A DNA stretch of 7,490 bases, from NCBI GenBank assembly GCA_030620285.1, contig JAUXFA010000051.1:1-7490 (forward strand). The letters are read 5' to 3'. The position numbers and the translations under genes were made by a program. This DNA is from Piscirickettsiaceae bacterium. Lineage in GTDB: Bacteria; Pseudomonadota; Gammaproteobacteria; Nitrosococcales; Methylophagaceae. The notes below the pieces were generated by a model. That model saw only the letters and a list, made by a program, of their open reading frames with translations, was not told the origin of the DNA and made no database searches. Positions 5,998 to 7,490 of this stretch are shown in pieces (positions within the stretch are counted from its first letter, which is position 1; every line of letters begins with the position of its first letter).

Positions 5998-6585
5998 ATG
6001 ATGTTTATCTGTAAGGTGGCAAATACTTTTCAGGGTTTGTTGAATAAAACTCGTGCGATAGATTTTTTAGCGCCATTAGCGTTACGGTTTTATCTTGCTC
6101 CTGTTTTTTGGATGGCTTCAAACAATAAATGGAATCCATTCGATAGTGAAAGTTCATTACAAGGCACAATTGATTGGTTTGGTAATCCAGATTGGGGATT
6201 AGGATTGCCATTCCCTGAGATCATGGCGCATTTGGCATGGGGCGCAGAATATTTTGGAGCAATTTGTTTAGTTTTAGGTTTTGCCGTTCGTTGGATAACT
6301 ATTCCGCTGATGGTGACGATGGTTGTCGCGGCATTAACCGTTCATCTTAAAAATGGCTGGTTAGCCATTGCTGAACCAAGCGAACAATTGCAAGCTGCGC
6401 GTGCTATTTTGCAAGAACATGGCAATTACGAATGGTTGACACAAAATGGTGGTTTTGTAGTCTTGAATAACGGGATTGAATTTGCTACAACCTATTTCAT
6501 TATGTTGCTTGCACTATTCTTTATCGGTGCTGGCAAATACGTCAGTGCAGATTATTGGATAGCAAAAAAATACTCTAATTGTTAA
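5998..6585 (+). CDS. hvfX: HvfX-like DoxX-family inner-membrane protein
   Basis: A 195-residue inner-membrane protein of the DoxX family, closest by eye to the HvfX/GigD members that accompany HvfA-type copper peptides. Four hydrophobic helices are seen near 22-41, 76-97, 99-116 and 160-179. Characteristic stretches are [11 protein letters not shown] (30-40), [21 protein letters not shown] (60-80), [20 protein letters not shown] (97-116), KNGWLAIAE, the soluble segment EHGNYEWLT (140-148) and [19 protein letters not shown]. The exact role is not settled; it is described as a copper-binding partner in RiPP maturation or handling. Two adjacent ATGs (5998 and 6001) are possible starts: GGGAG at 5989-5993 is 4 bases from the first and 7 from the second, which favours 6001. 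Its stop is 10 bases before msrP and overlaps that gene's ribosome site, so the two are probably co-transcribed. It is separated from the HvfA-like gene by a terminator. Confidence 0.85.
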   Translation: MMFICKVANTFQGLLNKTRAIDFLAPLALRFYLAPVFWMASNNKWNPFDSESSLQGTIDWFGNPDWGLGLPFPEIMAHLAWGAEYFGAICLVLGFAVRWITIPLMVTMVVAALTVHLKNGWLAIAEPSEQLQAARAILQEHGNYEWLTQNGGFVVLNNGIEFATTYFIMLLALFFIGAGKYVSADYWIAKKYSNC

Positions 6586-6588
6586 GGA
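6583..6588 (+). promoter_or_regulatory. Ribosome binding site of msrP overlapping the hvfX stop
   Basis: TAAGGA contains the TAA stop of the HvfX-like gene and an AGGA core, 7 bases before the ATG at 6596. The arrangement supports translational coupling and fixes the msrP start. Confidence 0.75.
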
Positions 6589-6595
6589 TCGTAGA

Positions 6596-7490
6596 ATGTT
6601 AATTGGTAAAAAAAGATTGGGTGAGGTTGCGGCTAGTGAGATCACTGACTACGAAACTTATCTTAACCGTAGACAGTTTTTAAATACTGCAGCAGCAGTG
6701 GGTACGGCAAGTATTTTGCCTAGTTCAATGGCTTACGCTGAGGCTGAGCCAGTACCGACATTTAAAGATTTGCTTAAAAGCAAATATTCTACGGATGAGC
6801 AGCCAAATACATTTGAAGAAATCACAACGTATAATAATTTTTACGAGTTTGCGACTAATAAAACTTATCCAGCCCAAATGTCGACCAATTTCCCTGATAA
6901 GAGCAAACCTTGGCGAGTAGTCATTGATGGCGAGTGTGATAAGCCTGGTGAGTTTGATTATGATGATTTAATCCGTCCCTTTACATTAGAAGAGCGAATT
7001 TATAATTTTCGATGTGTCGAAGGTTGGTCAATGGTTATCCCTTGGGTTGGCTTCCCATTGGCTGACTTAATAAAGCGAGCTCAACCAAATTCTCGAGCAA
7101 AATATGTTGAATTCACCACGCTTTATGATCCTGAGCAAATGCCTGGACAAAAACGGCCCGTCTTAGATTGGCCGTATACCGAAGGTTTACGAATGGATGA
7201 AGCGATGAATCCTTTAACTATTCTTTCAGTGGGGCTTTATGGTCAGGAGCTATTGGGTGTAAATGGTGCGCCTATTCGTCTGGTTGTGCCATGGAAATAT
7301 GGCTTTAAGAGTATTAAATCAATTGTACGTATTCGTTTTGTTGAAACATTGCCACTTTCTGCATGGATGAAAGCAGGACCCAAAGAATATGGCTTTTATT
7401 CTAATGTGAATCCAGAAGTTGATCATCCTCGCTGGAGTCAAAGTCGTGAGCGTCGTATTGGTGAGTTTTTGAAGCGTAAAACTAAGATGT
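6596..7490 (+). CDS. msrP: Protein-methionine-sulfoxide reductase catalytic subunit MsrP (YedY), 3' end outside window
   Basis: Periplasmic molybdopterin enzyme that repairs oxidised methionines in envelope proteins, normally fed electrons by the haem membrane protein MsrQ. 298 codons are visible and no stop occurs before the window end. A Tat signal is present: NRRQFL at 24-29, an Ala/Gly-rich core and a likely cleavage after AYA (48). Family landmarks: [32 protein letters not shown], then [20 protein letters not shown] with C140 as the probable molybdenum ligand, [46 protein letters not shown], and [17 protein letters not shown] followed by RRIGE near the end. Against E. coli MsrP only some 20-30 residues should be missing. 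msrQ is expected just beyond the window but is not seen. Placement after an HvfX-like gene suggests a shared envelope stress response; in E. coli msrPQ is induced by hypochlorite through the HprSR system, which also cross-talks with copper sensing. Confidence 0.95.
   Translation, partial: MLIGKKRLGEVAASEITDYETYLNRRQFLNTAAAVGTASILPSSMAYAEAEPVPTFKDLLKSKYSTDEQPNTFEEITTYNNFYEFATNKTYPAQMSTNFPDKSKPWRVVIDGECDKPGEFDYDDLIRPFTLEERIYNFRCVEGWSMVIPWVGFPLADLIKRAQPNSRAKYVEFTTLYDPEQMPGQKRPVLDWPYTEGLRMDEAMNPLTILSVGLYGQELLGVNGAPIRLVVPWKYGFKSIKSIVRIRFVETLPLSAWMKAGPKEYGFYSNVNPEVDHPRWSQSRERRIGEFLKRKTKM

Overview
The window reads as a moderately AT-rich gammaproteobacterial chromosome. The assignment to Gammaproteobacteria rests on overall protein character: IspH close to the E. 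coli form, a DUF1244 protein, an HvfA/HvfX pair and a Tat-exported MsrP. Genus cannot be fixed from the sequence. Genes are tightly packed, and no gene-free stretch exceeds about 105 bases.

Left part (1-4498, + strand): the 3' part of ispH (isoprenoid biosynthesis), then a DppC/OppC-type ABC permease with an unusually long N-terminal extension, a fused double-ATPase (DppD-DppF type) overlapping it by ATGA, and a small DUF1244 gene overlapping the ATPase end. This looks like one transcription unit. A partner DppB-type permease and a substrate-binding protein are not in the window.

Middle (4495-5354, - strand): an ECF sigma factor gene followed by an 80-residue zinc-finger (ZAS-type) anti-sigma gene, overlapping TAATG-style. 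The anti-sigma gene meets the DUF1244 gene tail to tail, with stop codons overlapping inside an inverted repeat.

Right part (5460-7490, + strand), divergent from the sigma gene: a secreted Cys-rich repeat protein of the HvfA/bufferin/GigA type (12 Cys in KCG motifs, five perfect 15-residue units plus a variant sixth), a strong intrinsic terminator, an HvfX-type DoxX membrane protein, and the start and most of msrP (periplasmic methionine sulfoxide reductase, molybdenum subunit), cut off by the window end.

The likely theme of the right half is an envelope metal/oxidative stress module. The sigma/anti-sigma pair probably controls export of a copper-binding, possibly modified (RiPP) peptide, with HvfX and MsrP downstream. 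The most notable point is that the maturation genes normally found between hvfA and hvfX (hvfB, an MNIO/DUF692 enzyme, and hvfC, a DUF2063 partner) are absent here. A terminator occupies that place and msrP follows hvfX. All functional statements are by family recognition from sequence, without database search.
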